Source: Unio delphinus (taxonomy: Eukaryota > Mollusca > Bivalvia > Unionida > Unionidae). Taken from it: DNA of 64,000 nucleotides. Under the pieces are notes generated by a model. That model was not told the origin of the DNA, searched no databases, and saw only the letters and a program-made list of their open reading frames with translations. The stretch spans positions 3,273,501 through 3,337,500 of the forward strand of contig JAQISU010000114.1 of the NCBI GenBank assembly GCA_029339505.1, given 5' to 3'. Made by a program: the position numbers and the translations under genes. Below are positions 55,163 to 64,000 of the stretch, piece after piece; position 1 is the first letter of the stretch, and every line of letters begins with the position of its first letter.

Positions 55163-57750
55163 AGATAAATGCAATAAACTGACAAGCAACAGTGCAAAAA
55201 CTAGTATCACTCTAGCCTGAGCGCTTTCGACTCTCAATGAGTCTTTATCAAAGGCAAATACAGAACATAGACAAGACAGACAATTAAAATACAAAAACCG
55301 TGTTTACAGAACTTTACATGCCTGTTTCTACAGGAATTAAGCCTTGAAATTTATTATGTTACAACATGTTGCGGATGCTGTAAAATGTGAAATCGATGAG
55401 CCAAAGCGACACATATTTTTTGTATGTAAATTTATGTACGCGCAAATTATATCCCAGATATTTTATATTAGTAGTTAGAGGCTATTAAGCAAATTTATAG
55501 AATTATTTAAAAGAAAATGTGTCAGCTTGAAAAGATAATTAAATTGGTTCATGCCTGTCTTTTTCTAGTTTTCTTGGTTTAAACCACATGGTTTTAATGT
55601 TCAAAGGCGTCGTATCCAGTAAGATTCCTTTTCTTTCCTGGTTTCGGAACTCCAGTTGTGGTTGTGAGCAATTGCAATAAGTGTTATATCACTGAAGGTG
55701 TGGCTAGGGGAAGAGAAGTGTTCTGCGACCGGACTTCTGTATAGCTTCTTTGTTATCCAATCAGATCTATGAAGGTTGATCCTTTTGTGTAGCCTCTCAG
55801 TTTCTCCGACATACTGCAGGCTACAGATCTTACATGTGATGAGATAAATTACATTCTCTGTTTTGCACAGAATATTTGGATCATTTTATGAGACCATATG
55901 TCCACAAATTACCATCATATCTTCAGGACACGACAGATTACCTCATAAAGAGCAAAGCAAGCGAACCATTACTGCCAGATACATTGATTGTTTCATTAGA
56001 CGTCATATCTTTGTATACTAACATACCGCACAATGAAGGGATACAGGTGTGTAACGAAGCATGGGAAACAAGAACAGTAGACAATCCACCAACACACTTC
56101 CTAGTCCAACTCCTGGAGCTGGTCCTAAAACTCAACAACTTTGAATTTAATGAAGAAAACTACCTTCAAATTAATGGAATTGCAATGGGTACAAAAATGG
56201 CCCCTTCGTACGCTAACATTTTTAAGGGAAAACTAGAGGGTCAACTATTAGCATCGGTTGAACTTGCACCATACCAGTGGGTACGCTTTATCGATGATAT
56301 AGAACTGAAGTGGCAACATGGAAGAGAAAATCTGGATGATTTCATATCAAAGACAAACAATTTCCACCCTTCAATAAAATTCACGGCTGAAGTCTCCAAC
56401 TTAAACCACGTTTTCCTAGACACAACAACCAGACTGGTAGAAAACAAACTCCATACAGACATCTACTCGAAACCAACTGACAAAAACCAATATCTCCTTT
56501 CAACCAGCTGTCACCCAAAACACTGCATTAGGAACATCCCATATAGCCAGGCACTGAGGGTACGCAGAATTTGCTCCGACGATGACACATTCCTAAAAAG
56601 GTCTGAAGAGCTATCTAATCATTTAATTTACCGAGGCTATGACAAGGACCTGATTACTCAGGCAACCCAAAGGGCTAAGCAAACAAACCGCGATGACCTA
56701 CTAAAATATGGAAAGAAGGAAAAGGCTGATAGGATACCATTTATCCTGACCTACCATCCAGACAACCCCAAAATAGGTAAAATCATCGGGAAACACTGGC
56801 CCATCGTAGAATCATCGGATGCACTAAAGTTAATCCTCCCGAACAAACCTGTAGTAGCCTACCGGAGACCAAAAAAACCTCAAGGACATCCTAGTCAGGG
56901 CGAAGCTAGCGCCAATCACTAATCAAGACCACCTTAGTCAATCTGGCCCCTGTCGCGATAAAAGGTGCAAAACCTGTCAACACATGATAGAAACCAGGAC
57001 TTTTTCTAGCACAATGACGAGAGAAAAACTAAACATACATGGTCCAAACAAAACGTGCAAAACAGAAAATGTAATTTATCTCATCACATGTAAGATCTGT
57101 AGCCTGCAGTATGTCGGAGAAACTGAGAGGCTACACAAAAGGATCAACCTTCATAGATCTGATTGGATAACAAAGAAGCTATACAGAAGTCCGGTCGCAG
57201 AACTCTTCTCTTCCCCTAGCCACACCTTCAGTGATATAACACTTATTGCAATTGCTCACAACCACAACTGGAGTTCCGAAACCAGGAAAGAAAAGGAATC
57301 TTACTGGATACGACGCCTTCGAACATTAAAACCATGCGGTTTAAACCAAGAAGACTAGAAAAAGACAGCCATGCACAAATTTAATTATCTTTTCCAGCTG
57401 ACACATTTTCTTTTAAATAATTCTCTAAATTTGCTTAATAGCCTCTAACTACTAATATAAAATATCTGGGATATAATTTGCGCGTTCATAAATTTACATA
57501 CAAAAACATGTGTCGCTTTGGCGCATCGATTTCACATTTTACAGCACTTGCAACTTGTTGTAACATAATAAATTTCAATGCCTAATTCCTGTAGAAACAG
57601 GCATGTAAAGTTATGTAAACACGGTTTTTGTATTTTAATTGTCTGTCTTGTCCATGTTCTGTATTTGCTTTGATAAAGACTCATTGAAAGTCGAAAGCGC
57701 TCAGGCTAGAGTGATACTAGTTTTTGCACTGCTGCTTGTCAGTTTATTGC

Positions 57751-57757
<7 letters not shown>
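55163..57757 (+). mobile_element. Penelope-like retroelement with ~700-bp inverted arms
   Basis: The right arm 57055-57757 carries the 3' part of the ORF (GIY-YIG region) and 3' UTR in the sense direction. The left arm 55163-55868 is the reverse complement of the same sequence at high identity. Between them lies RT and the start of the endonuclease part (about 55869-57054). Penelope-like elements are known for partial inverted or tandem copies of themselves at insertions. Both ends run into (TA)n arrays (54972-55079 and 57754-57820), typical insertion neighbourhoods. The 5' part of RT is missing at the arm junction. Confidence 0.88.
55876..57358 (+). pseudogene. Penelope-like RT + GIY-YIG endonuclease, one frameshift
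   Basis: Frame 1 (55876-56922): RT with SLDVISLYTNIPHNEG (about 55998), GTKMAPSYANIF (about 56187) and catalytic RFIDDIE (about 56285). Frame 2 (from about 56876 to 57358): a Cys-rich RDKRCKTCQH linker, then the GIY-YIG endonuclease with VIYLITC and QYVGET (about 57070-57120). The frame changes near an A7 run at about 56871-56878, so a one-base indel broke the ORF. RT copies RNA primed at the nick; GIY-YIG makes the nick. The N-terminal RT part is absent, so no start codon is called. Confidence 0.88.

Positions 57758-57820
<63 letters not shown>
57754..57820. repeat. (TA)n microsatellite then G8
   Basis: About 33 TA units directly after the Penelope-like 3' end, then GTGGGGGGGGGG. Confidence 0.96.
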
Positions 57821-57823
<3 letters not shown>

Positions 57824-57844
57824 GGGGGGGGGTAAGTAAGTAAG

Positions 57845-57969
57845 TAGGTAGACAGACATGAAAGACAGATAGGTAGTGAATTTGGAGCTGTATGTATGTA
57901 TGTATGTATGTATGTATGTATGTATGTATGTATGTATGTATGTATGTATGTATGTATGTATGTATGTAT
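57845..57969. repeat. (GTAG)-type units and (TATG)n
   Basis: TAAG/TAGG/CAGA tetranucleotides then about 20 TATG units (57891-57969). The word AGACAGATAGGTAGTGAATT (about 57863-57882) recurs at about 58857, on the other side of the LTR. Confidence 0.9.
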
Positions 57970-58783
57970 TGTTACGTATTTTTATTTGATATGTCATTTA
58001 TATTTATTTGTATTGTTTGTTTGTTAGATTTAAATTTGGCAGTTTTTGTTTTAAGATTCGTTCATTTGGGGGGGGGGGTACCCTGTACTTTACAGAATAA
58101 ACACAAGGTGTTGACCTCATTTCTGACCTGGCTTCAGAGTTGTAAACAAGCTTTTAAAATGATTGGTTGGTTCCAAGGACATTATGGAGTTTTATATAAA
58201 CATGTTTCTAATTTTAGCTGGGTCATACGGTGTTTACGTGATTTCTTGAACGTAAATTTGTTTTGAGAGATTCAGGAAGATTGTGACCCCATTCTTGTTT
58301 ACGTAAAAACAGCTATATAAACTATGTTTTAGAGCGAGCTATTCAGAAGAAGAAACTTGGCTGTTAGAATATAAAGTTGTGTCGTTCTGAGTTATTTTAT
58401 ATTACCTTGTACTGGTAATTATGTCAATTCGTTTGGATTAAGAGGAATTATTTTGTTATTTATCTGGAAAAGAAGTGTGCTCATAGATTTTTATTAACAA
58501 GAACTGACTTCATCAAGTGACATCGTCTTCCATATTGAATACTTCGCTGGGATTCGAACTTAGAATTATTTGGACATTTTATTACCAGGACTTTTGCAAT
58601 TTCTCTAGTGGATAATATTTTGAATTATTTTTGGATTAATTTTGGAATTGATTCTTAAAACCGTAAGTTTATTTTCCTTTACTGGAAAATATTTGTGCTC
58701 AATAAATTGTTTGTTAAGTTTTTACAAGCTTGTTATTTTCACTCTTTCTATGTTACTGTTTATTCGAGCCTAAGCACGTAACA
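57970..58783 (+). mobile_element. Solo LTR, 814 bp
   Basis: Begins TGTTACGT and ends ACGTAACA, perfect 8-bp inverted LTR termini. Inside are a TATATAA box (58314-58320) and an AATAAA (58701-58706) in the expected U3-R-U5 order. GTAT flanks both sides (57966-57969 and 58784-58787), consistent with a 4-bp duplication, but the neighbourhood is (GTAT)n so this is weak. No internal retroelement sequence follows, so it is a solo LTR. An older relative is at 48.5-49.2 kb. Confidence 0.75.
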
Positions 58784-58882
58784 GTATGCATGCATGCATG
58801 TATGTATGCAGGTAGGTAGGTAGGTTGGTAGGTAGGTAGGTAGACAGACAGGCATACAGACAGATAGGTAGTGAATTTGGAG
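58784..58882. repeat. (GCAT)n, (AGGT)n and related tetranucleotides
   Basis: Tetranucleotide units GCAT, TATG, AGGT, AGAC in succession, ending in a copy of the AGACAGATAGGTAGTGAATT word found left of the LTR. Confidence 0.9.
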
Positions 58883-59255
58883 GTAAATAAATTATAACTA
58901 AGACATCATAAGATCTACCAATTATGACCTGAGGTGGAACAATCCATTCAGATCTTCTTAATTCGCTTTTTAGATAGCCAGCTTTGGTATATGAAAGATT
59001 TACATGATAATTCAGGTTCATTAAAACAAACAGAAATTTATGTTCAGAGATAGAACGTTCAAAATATTGCATGTCAAGACCATTATAATATGTTGTTGTA
59101 TTAACCGTTGTTAGTATTGGATGAAGAGGAATTTTTCAAATGTTTTTGTTGTAGCTTCCAGCTCTTAACAGACGGTAATTAATTTTGCGATTTCAATCGA
59201 GATCGAAAAAAATTTAGATATTTTTTAACGAGAATATCTTATATAAACAGAATAA

Positions 59256-59465
59256 AACATTTTATTTTATGCTCAGCAGTGAATTACTTGATTTTCTAGT
59301 TAAAATAATATTGATATTTCACTGCAGTGAAAAAATGACAAGTGAAAAAATAACAGTGAAAAAATAACAATATTTTTTCACTACAGGAACTACATTTTTG
59401 GGTCAGAACCTACTTAACTCCCTTTTATTTTCTATATAAATTTATGTGAGCATAAAATAAAAAAA
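59256..59465. repeat. Inverted repeat with GTGAAAAAATAAC units
   Basis: ATTTTATTTTATGCTCA (about 59259-59275) and TGAGCATAAAATAAA (about 59446-59460) are inverted. Inside, TTTCACTGCAGTGAAA is a perfect palindrome (about 59317-59332), followed by three repeats like AGTGAAAAAATAACA. It lies directly left of the larger palindrome. Confidence 0.65.
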
Positions 59466-59467
59466 AA

Positions 59468-59620
59468 TATTTGCTTGAAACGAGTAAATAACGGATACCT
59501 TTCATCTCTTGGATAAAAAACTCTAGTATTTTCACTCGTGGCTTCGCCACTCGTGAAAATACTGAGTTTTTCATCTACTCGATGAAATATATCCGTTATT
59601 CACTCGTTTCAAGCAAATAT
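59468..59620. repeat. 153-bp near-perfect palindrome
   Basis: Arms of about 75 bp meet at the centre CGTGGCTTCGCCACTCG (about 59545). Ends are ATATTTGCTTGAAACGAGT and its complement. It would fold into a long hairpin in DNA or RNA. Shape fits a foldback MITE. No ORF. Confidence 0.9.
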
Positions 59621-59624
59621 CCTC

Positions 59625-60808
59625 TATGTATTAGCTTATTTGACTTTGATTTATAGCAAAACATAGTTTATAAAATTTGAAACACTTTAAATGAGACAAT
59701 TGTCAATTTTTTTTTCTCAGTACCGCAAAACACTGCTGCGCCACGATACATTTCCTTTGAGTTTTGAATGATGATATGAACAATTAAAGAGCCACGTCAG
59801 GGAGAATATTACCAAAATGAGTTACAATAAATATTTTCAATTCTTCAGAATAATGATGAAATTAAAGGATTTATTTTGATTTGACGGTATTAACATTTAA
59901 TTTGTATAGAGCTACCGTTGAAATCGCTGAAACTATTTCTTAGTCAAGGTATATGTCGAAGAAAATTGATTACCGAAAATAGGCCTGAAAGATGTAAAGC
60001 TCAACAAGAAGTGAATATTACTCAAGTGGACTTATGAGTCTATTTTAAATAAAAGAATCGCTCAGGCATATAGTAAGTTCTTTAACGCTGCCTTCATATC
60101 GCCAAACGTTTCTGATAATATAGTGTCGCATGTATTAATATTTTCACTGATGGGAGAACGTTAACCCTAATTATACCTTCAACCATTCATGTATTAAAAA
60201 TCACTACGACAATGTTGTGATTCAAAGATGTTGAGTATGTCTGTAGAGAATGATCTGGAATGTACGAGGCTGCTCTGAAATAAGTGAAAAAGAAATTTGA
60301 AAGATGCATTCATGGCTATGATATCACAATAAAATGTGTCCGCATAGATTTAGCAACCAGATCAAGGTTATAATTTGCATCGTGATTCATATATGAATAC
60401 CTTTGTAAAATTAATTAAGTGAAATTAGTACGTCGATTACCAGAGGCACTCAGAACGATCGAAGCCTATCCAAAAGTTTCGAAAATGATGCGTGTACCTG
60501 ATACGGTCATCGCTTGAGGCTGCCTCGTTCCGCTGGCAGAGCTACTCATTTCTCTTGGCCTTTAGAAGACCAGCCCTATTTAGGAAATCGAACAACCATC
60601 TATGTTAATGAATTTTTTCATATAGAGCACATATTAACTGTAAAAACTGTAACTGTCAAATGATTACGAAATTGTTTTCACACAGACTTACGGCTTCATA
60701 TATCTACGAAAGAAAATTACTGAACCTGACACAAGTTCATTCAAACAATCTAAATTTTTTCTGTAAGCAAATGATCATCGTAAAAGAGAATGAAGCGAGT
60801 TAAGAGAG

Positions 60809-60863
<55 letters not shown>

Positions 60864-62112
60864 GAGTTGATGTGTAGATGGTTTGCTTCTTATCAAAATT
60901 ATATAGGTAACATCCAATTTGAATATTTGATTATCAGATGATACATGGAAAGAACAAATAAGTCTACATCTCAATATATCTTTTTACAAATCAACATACA
61001 TTTTTTCTAAACATGTACAATACACGGATTTAAAAGCATTAAAAATGTAACATTGTTTTGACACATGTATTTTGTACAATATACGATTTCAGGACAATGT
61101 TTCACAGTCGGATACGTTCTGTATTTTGGTATTGCACGATTGTTATAGTACATAATGTAAAATCTTCACTGCCGACACATTATTCCAATATATCACACTG
61201 ATGTTTTGGCGATGTTGTAGTAAATATCAGTTTTCCGGTACAATTACTCTCGTTGTTTTGAAATACTCGAAGCATCAAAGGGACGTAATGAATAACAATC
61301 ATCTAGGTTATCGTTCCTGGCAGTATGTCCTAAGACAAATTCATGCGTTTGTTGAATATTCATCATTCTTCGATATTTGCTACCAATTCTAATTTTGTCA
61401 ATATATTCTACTAGTTGATTCGCACTTGTTAATGGGTAAAGATTAAATCCAAACACATTTTCATGATGAACAATTTTTTAAAACAAAACTATATATTTAA
61501 AAAGTCTCTCTCTAGGAAATGTGAAAGACGTATTAAGTACATCGAGAGCGTTGACATGAATTATGAATTACAAATTTGGAAAAGGTGTCCACATCTACGG
61601 TTTATTACAAACGGTGGAAATTAGCAACAGTAGAATTTTTCAATAATCTCGTGCTAGACGACGTTTTTATGGATTCTTCCTTACCATATTAGCAAATATA
61701 AAATCCATATTCTATAATGCATCTAAAGAAAAATGGTTTTTCTTTTATTATCTAAGAATACGTTTTGTTTCATTATTTTGTTTGTTTTTCCTCCGATTCA
61801 ATCTACAAATGCTGTCTTTTTATGTAATTGTTGCATTTTTTGACGTACGCATTGTGAGATCTTTAAAGTCGTCTTTACTTCTAAAAAAACCACGCAAAAC
61901 TTGATGAAGCAGGTCTCATTGCATCTGGTATGCTTTTTCACTCATCTGTAATATTGTGAATGATTTCACTCGAGCGTGTTTCTAGTCACAAATTCCATTA
62001 CTTAGATGCAATGAAATCCATTTAATGTTGATTCAAAATACATAAATACACTTTTATATTTAAACCCTCCCATCCAAAGCTGAAAAAGGACGAAAGATCT
62101 AGAACGATAGCA
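59625..62112. other. No gene seen; likely 3' flank of the minus-strand gene
   Basis: AT-rich with one (TG)n at 60811-60861. On the minus strand it includes the 3' untranslated region of the orphan gene. Confidence 0.45.
61744..61749 (-). terminator. Candidate poly(A) signal of the orphan gene
   Basis: TTTATT on the plus strand is AATAAA on the minus strand, 364 nt after the stop at 62113. A second candidate is at 61601-61606. No cleavage site can be seen, so both are only positional candidates. Confidence 0.25.
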
Positions 62113-63999
62113 TTATTGTCTTTTAGCGTTTGATTCGAGCTGTCCTGGTGATATAAAAGACATTGTCTTGTTATATACCTTGACATTCGCCAGATCGTCT
62201 TCGTTGCATTCGTTCTTAATTTGCCTTGCACTATCCGCATAAAGGATATCTTTTTGATTTCCATATTCATCCACAATATGTATGGAAGGTGTGTAAGCGG
62301 AAGTGGCCTGAAATGGAGGGTATAGACTAAGGTTCTTCACAGGGACACTTGTCTGTCTTAATGATACGGAACTATCATAAGTGTCCGTTATAGTGTCAAT
62401 CCGAGTCCCGGCATGAAGTTTTGGAACGGCAGGTATTCTAGATCTTACATCGGAATTTCTGTTGCTTGAATGATACTGTGCAAGTATATCCAGCGAAATG
62501 CTCGGAATCGACAGCAACTGTGGGTTCTGCGTTTGAAGCTCTTTTGTTTTCGACAGGTCTTTTTCCAATTGGATCGTTATTATTTTGTCAAAAGTACTTG
62601 TGCATTCAGGTATATGATCTTCTACCTTGGTAGATTGTTTGGTGGGCTCAGGATTCTGAATACTGACCAAAGTTTGGTCCGTATTGCGTTTCATCGGGTC
62701 CTTATTAGTCATAGTATCAGCTTTTGCAGGATAAGCTCCTCTACTAAACCGCGAAAGAGTTCTTTCTTCCTTGAGCGTGCGAAGTTCTGTTGGCGGTTCC
62801 ATGCTTCCAATGTACATGATCTCATCTTGCTGCGATTGAGAGATGACGGATGGTGGCGGGTTCTTCAAGACATGAGAGCTGGAACTGTTCCCCGTACTTA
62901 CACGCGAATGTAAGCTGCTGTTAGTGGCTGAATGAAGCGTTGAGACGTCATCGTTTTGAATTATGACTGCTGGGATTTTCTCTTTCCTACTAATTCCAGA
63001 TTCTGTGTAAAATGTTAGGAAGTCGTATTTACGTTTCGACTTTTCTTTTCGTTTCTTAACTTTCAGTCCTTTCACATGTTTTGGCTGCAGTACTGTAGCA
63101 TCCATTTGTGCTTCTAAGCGTAAAAGTTTGGTACTTACTTTAGACTGGTTTGAGTTATCACTCCTAACTCTGTCAGCCCTTTTCTCGGGATATTCGAACT
63201 TCAGTTTCCTGAGACACTCCATTTTACTAGACTGCCAATCATACATTGGATAGAGTTTTCTAGTTTTCATTTTCTGACTATTAAAACGTGTTGGAGTCAC
63301 GGATTCTCCAACGGACACAACACTCAATTTATTCTCATAAATAGCGTTCTTTAGACTTTCGGTTGAATTTGATTTCCCATTTCTTTTTCCAGACACAAAT
63401 GAGTTGCCTGGCGTTAAGGGACTATCTCTTCCACGAATGCTTCCTTTATGTTTAGGAAAACTTTGCAGTGACGGTTCTAAACGAGAAGATTCCTTATGTT
63501 TCGCATACTTTGATTTCTTCAGCGACTGCGTTTGGATCGGATTCTTTTTGGTTTTCGAAGCAAGGAAACTATGACCAATATTTATCGTCGGCACGAAACC
63601 TGGAATTTCATTTGTCAAATACACTGGAGGGGATGATTTAAGATGTTGCCCTTCTAGACCTTTCCTGGAAGCTTTTAATCCTAAAATGAACTGGTGGTTC
63701 TCCTTCTGAACTGAAATGTTATCAGGAAGATTAGAACGCGGAATACTAAATGTCTTCATGGAGAAAAAGGGATCTGGATTTTTACTTATTTTACTGATTC
63801 CTTCTGTGAATACACAGTTGTCATGCCTGTTATTTCGAAAGGCATATCCACCTCGAATAATGCCATCCTTTTCACGCCTGTGAGAGATTGAATGGGATCG
63901 AAAGGACGCATTTACGGGTGGAAGGCTTCTGAAATTAAAGTCCGAATCAGCCACAAGATCGTTGTACTGGTGCAGAATATCTAATGCTTCGTCCTTCGA
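62113..63999 (-). CDS. Large C-terminal exon of an unrecognised disordered protein (partial)
   Basis: Open for 628 codons from the right window edge to TAA at 62113-62115, without any microsatellite, which is far longer than chance in this AT-rich DNA. The codon at 63952-63954 is GTG (Val) and the frame stays open beyond it to 63999, so the start lies outside the window. Seen: a helical-looking first segment (EALDILHQYNDL, residues about 4-15), then low-complexity Ser/Lys/Asn/Pro-rich sequence, a strongly basic cluster KVKKRKEKSKRK (about residues 313-324) that could be a nuclear signal, Ser runs, and a more ordered end (SIHIVDEYGNQKDILY). No membrane segment, zinc finger or enzyme motif. It looks like a scaffold or regulatory protein; the family is not recognised. 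Confidence 0.75.
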   Translation of the reverse strand, partial: SKDEALDILHQYNDLVADSDFNFRSLPPVNASFRSHSISHRREKDGIIRGGYAFRNNRHDNCVFTEGISKISKNPDPFFSMKTFSIPRSNLPDNISVQKENHQFILGLKASRKGLEGQHLKSSPPVYLTNEIPGFVPTINIGHSFLASKTKKNPIQTQSLKKSKYAKHKESSRLEPSLQSFPKHKGSIRGRDSPLTPGNSFVSGKRNGKSNSTESLKNAIYENKLSVVSVGESVTPTRFNSQKMKTRKLYPMYDWQSSKMECLRKLKFEYPEKRADRVRSDNSNQSKVSTKLLRLEAQMDATVLQPKHVKGLKVKKRKEKSKRKYDFLTFYTESGISRKEKIPAVIIQNDDVSTLHSATNSSLHSRVSTGNSSSSHVLKNPPPSVISQSQQDEIMYIGSMEPPTELRTLKEERTLSRFSRGAYPAKADTMTNKDPMKRNTDQTLVSIQNPEPTKQSTKVEDHIPECTSTFDKIITIQLEKDLSKTKELQTQNPQLLSIPSISLDILAQYHSSNRNSDVRSRIPAVPKLHAGTRIDTITDTYDSSVSLRQTSVPVKNLSLYPPFQATSAYTPSIHIVDEYGNQKDILYADSARQIKNECNEDDLANVKVYNKTMSFISPGQLESNAKRQ

Positions 64000-64000
64000 A

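Noticed and set aside
55938..56462. Minus-strand ORFs over the Penelope-like RT
   Set aside because: Antisense shadows; the plus strand has the RT motifs.
62470..62913. 147-codon plus-strand ORF
   Set aside because: Antisense shadow of the 628-codon minus-strand exon.

Overview
The window looks like AT-rich animal DNA from a mollusc, most plausibly a coleoid cephalopod (octopus-like). The grounds are one intron-split receptor gene spread over 28 kb, very dense microsatellites, tRNA-derived SINEs, and several clades of non-LTR retrotransposon, a Penelope-like element, Ty3/gypsy pieces and inverted-repeat DNA elements lying between and inside the introns. The species is an inference; there is no bacterial or plasmid signature.

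Two protein genes can be supported. (1) On the + strand, a class A (rhodopsin-like) G-protein-coupled receptor is encoded by four exons (21850-22117, 37698-38139, 43057-43263, 49837-49981). All junctions are GT/AG and in phase, giving a 353-residue protein with seven membrane segments, an NRY motif, CWTP in TM6 and NFFVY in TM7. It is closest in style to melatonin receptors and the Tre1/Moody/GPR84 group. (2) On the - strand, a large open exon (63999-62113) encodes the last 628 residues of an unrecognised, probably disordered, Ser/Lys-rich protein that runs off the right edge.

Layout. 0.5-3.0 kb: unrecognised block of overlapping ORFs on both strands. 5.9-6.6 kb: foldback element with 9-bp target duplications. 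8.5-9.7 kb: L2-like LINE with an (ATT)n tail interrupted by a 152-bp insert. 11.3-12.0 kb: six copies of a 115-bp tandem repeat. 14.6 kb: SINE. 16.1-19.4 kb: 5'-truncated LINE (-). 21.85-22.12 kb: receptor exon 1. Intron 1 (15.6 kb) holds an RTE-like LINE fragment, an inverted repeat, two SINEs, a second foldback element that contains a nearly full-length RTE-like LINE with 12-bp target duplications, and a decayed helicase-bearing block. 37.70-38.14 kb: exon 2. Intron 2 holds a LINE 3' end, a hairpin, a SINE, a hAT-type MITE and (TC)38. 43.06-43.26 kb: exon 3, followed at once by (GA)40. Intron 3 holds a short SINE with perfect 12-bp duplications, gypsy integrase and reverse transcriptase remnants, a LINE 3' half split by a SINE, and an LTR-like sequence. 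49.84-49.98 kb: exon 4. 52.6-53.0 kb: a very long (ATAC/ATGC)n. 53.7-54.8 kb: a degenerate 21-bp minisatellite split by an L2 3' end. 55.16-57.76 kb: a Penelope-like element with ~700-bp inverted arms. 57.97-58.78 kb: a solo LTR inside (TATG)n. 59.3-59.6 kb: palindromes. 62.1-64.0 kb: the orphan exon.

The most distinctive observations are: the two foldback elements with the same architecture (short tandem units inside the inverted ends), one holding a later LINE insertion; the Penelope-like element with inverted arms and a hammerhead-like motif; the decayed helicase block in receptor intron 1; and receptor exon 3 sitting between complementary (UC)n and (GA)n tracts while being exactly frame-neutral if skipped.
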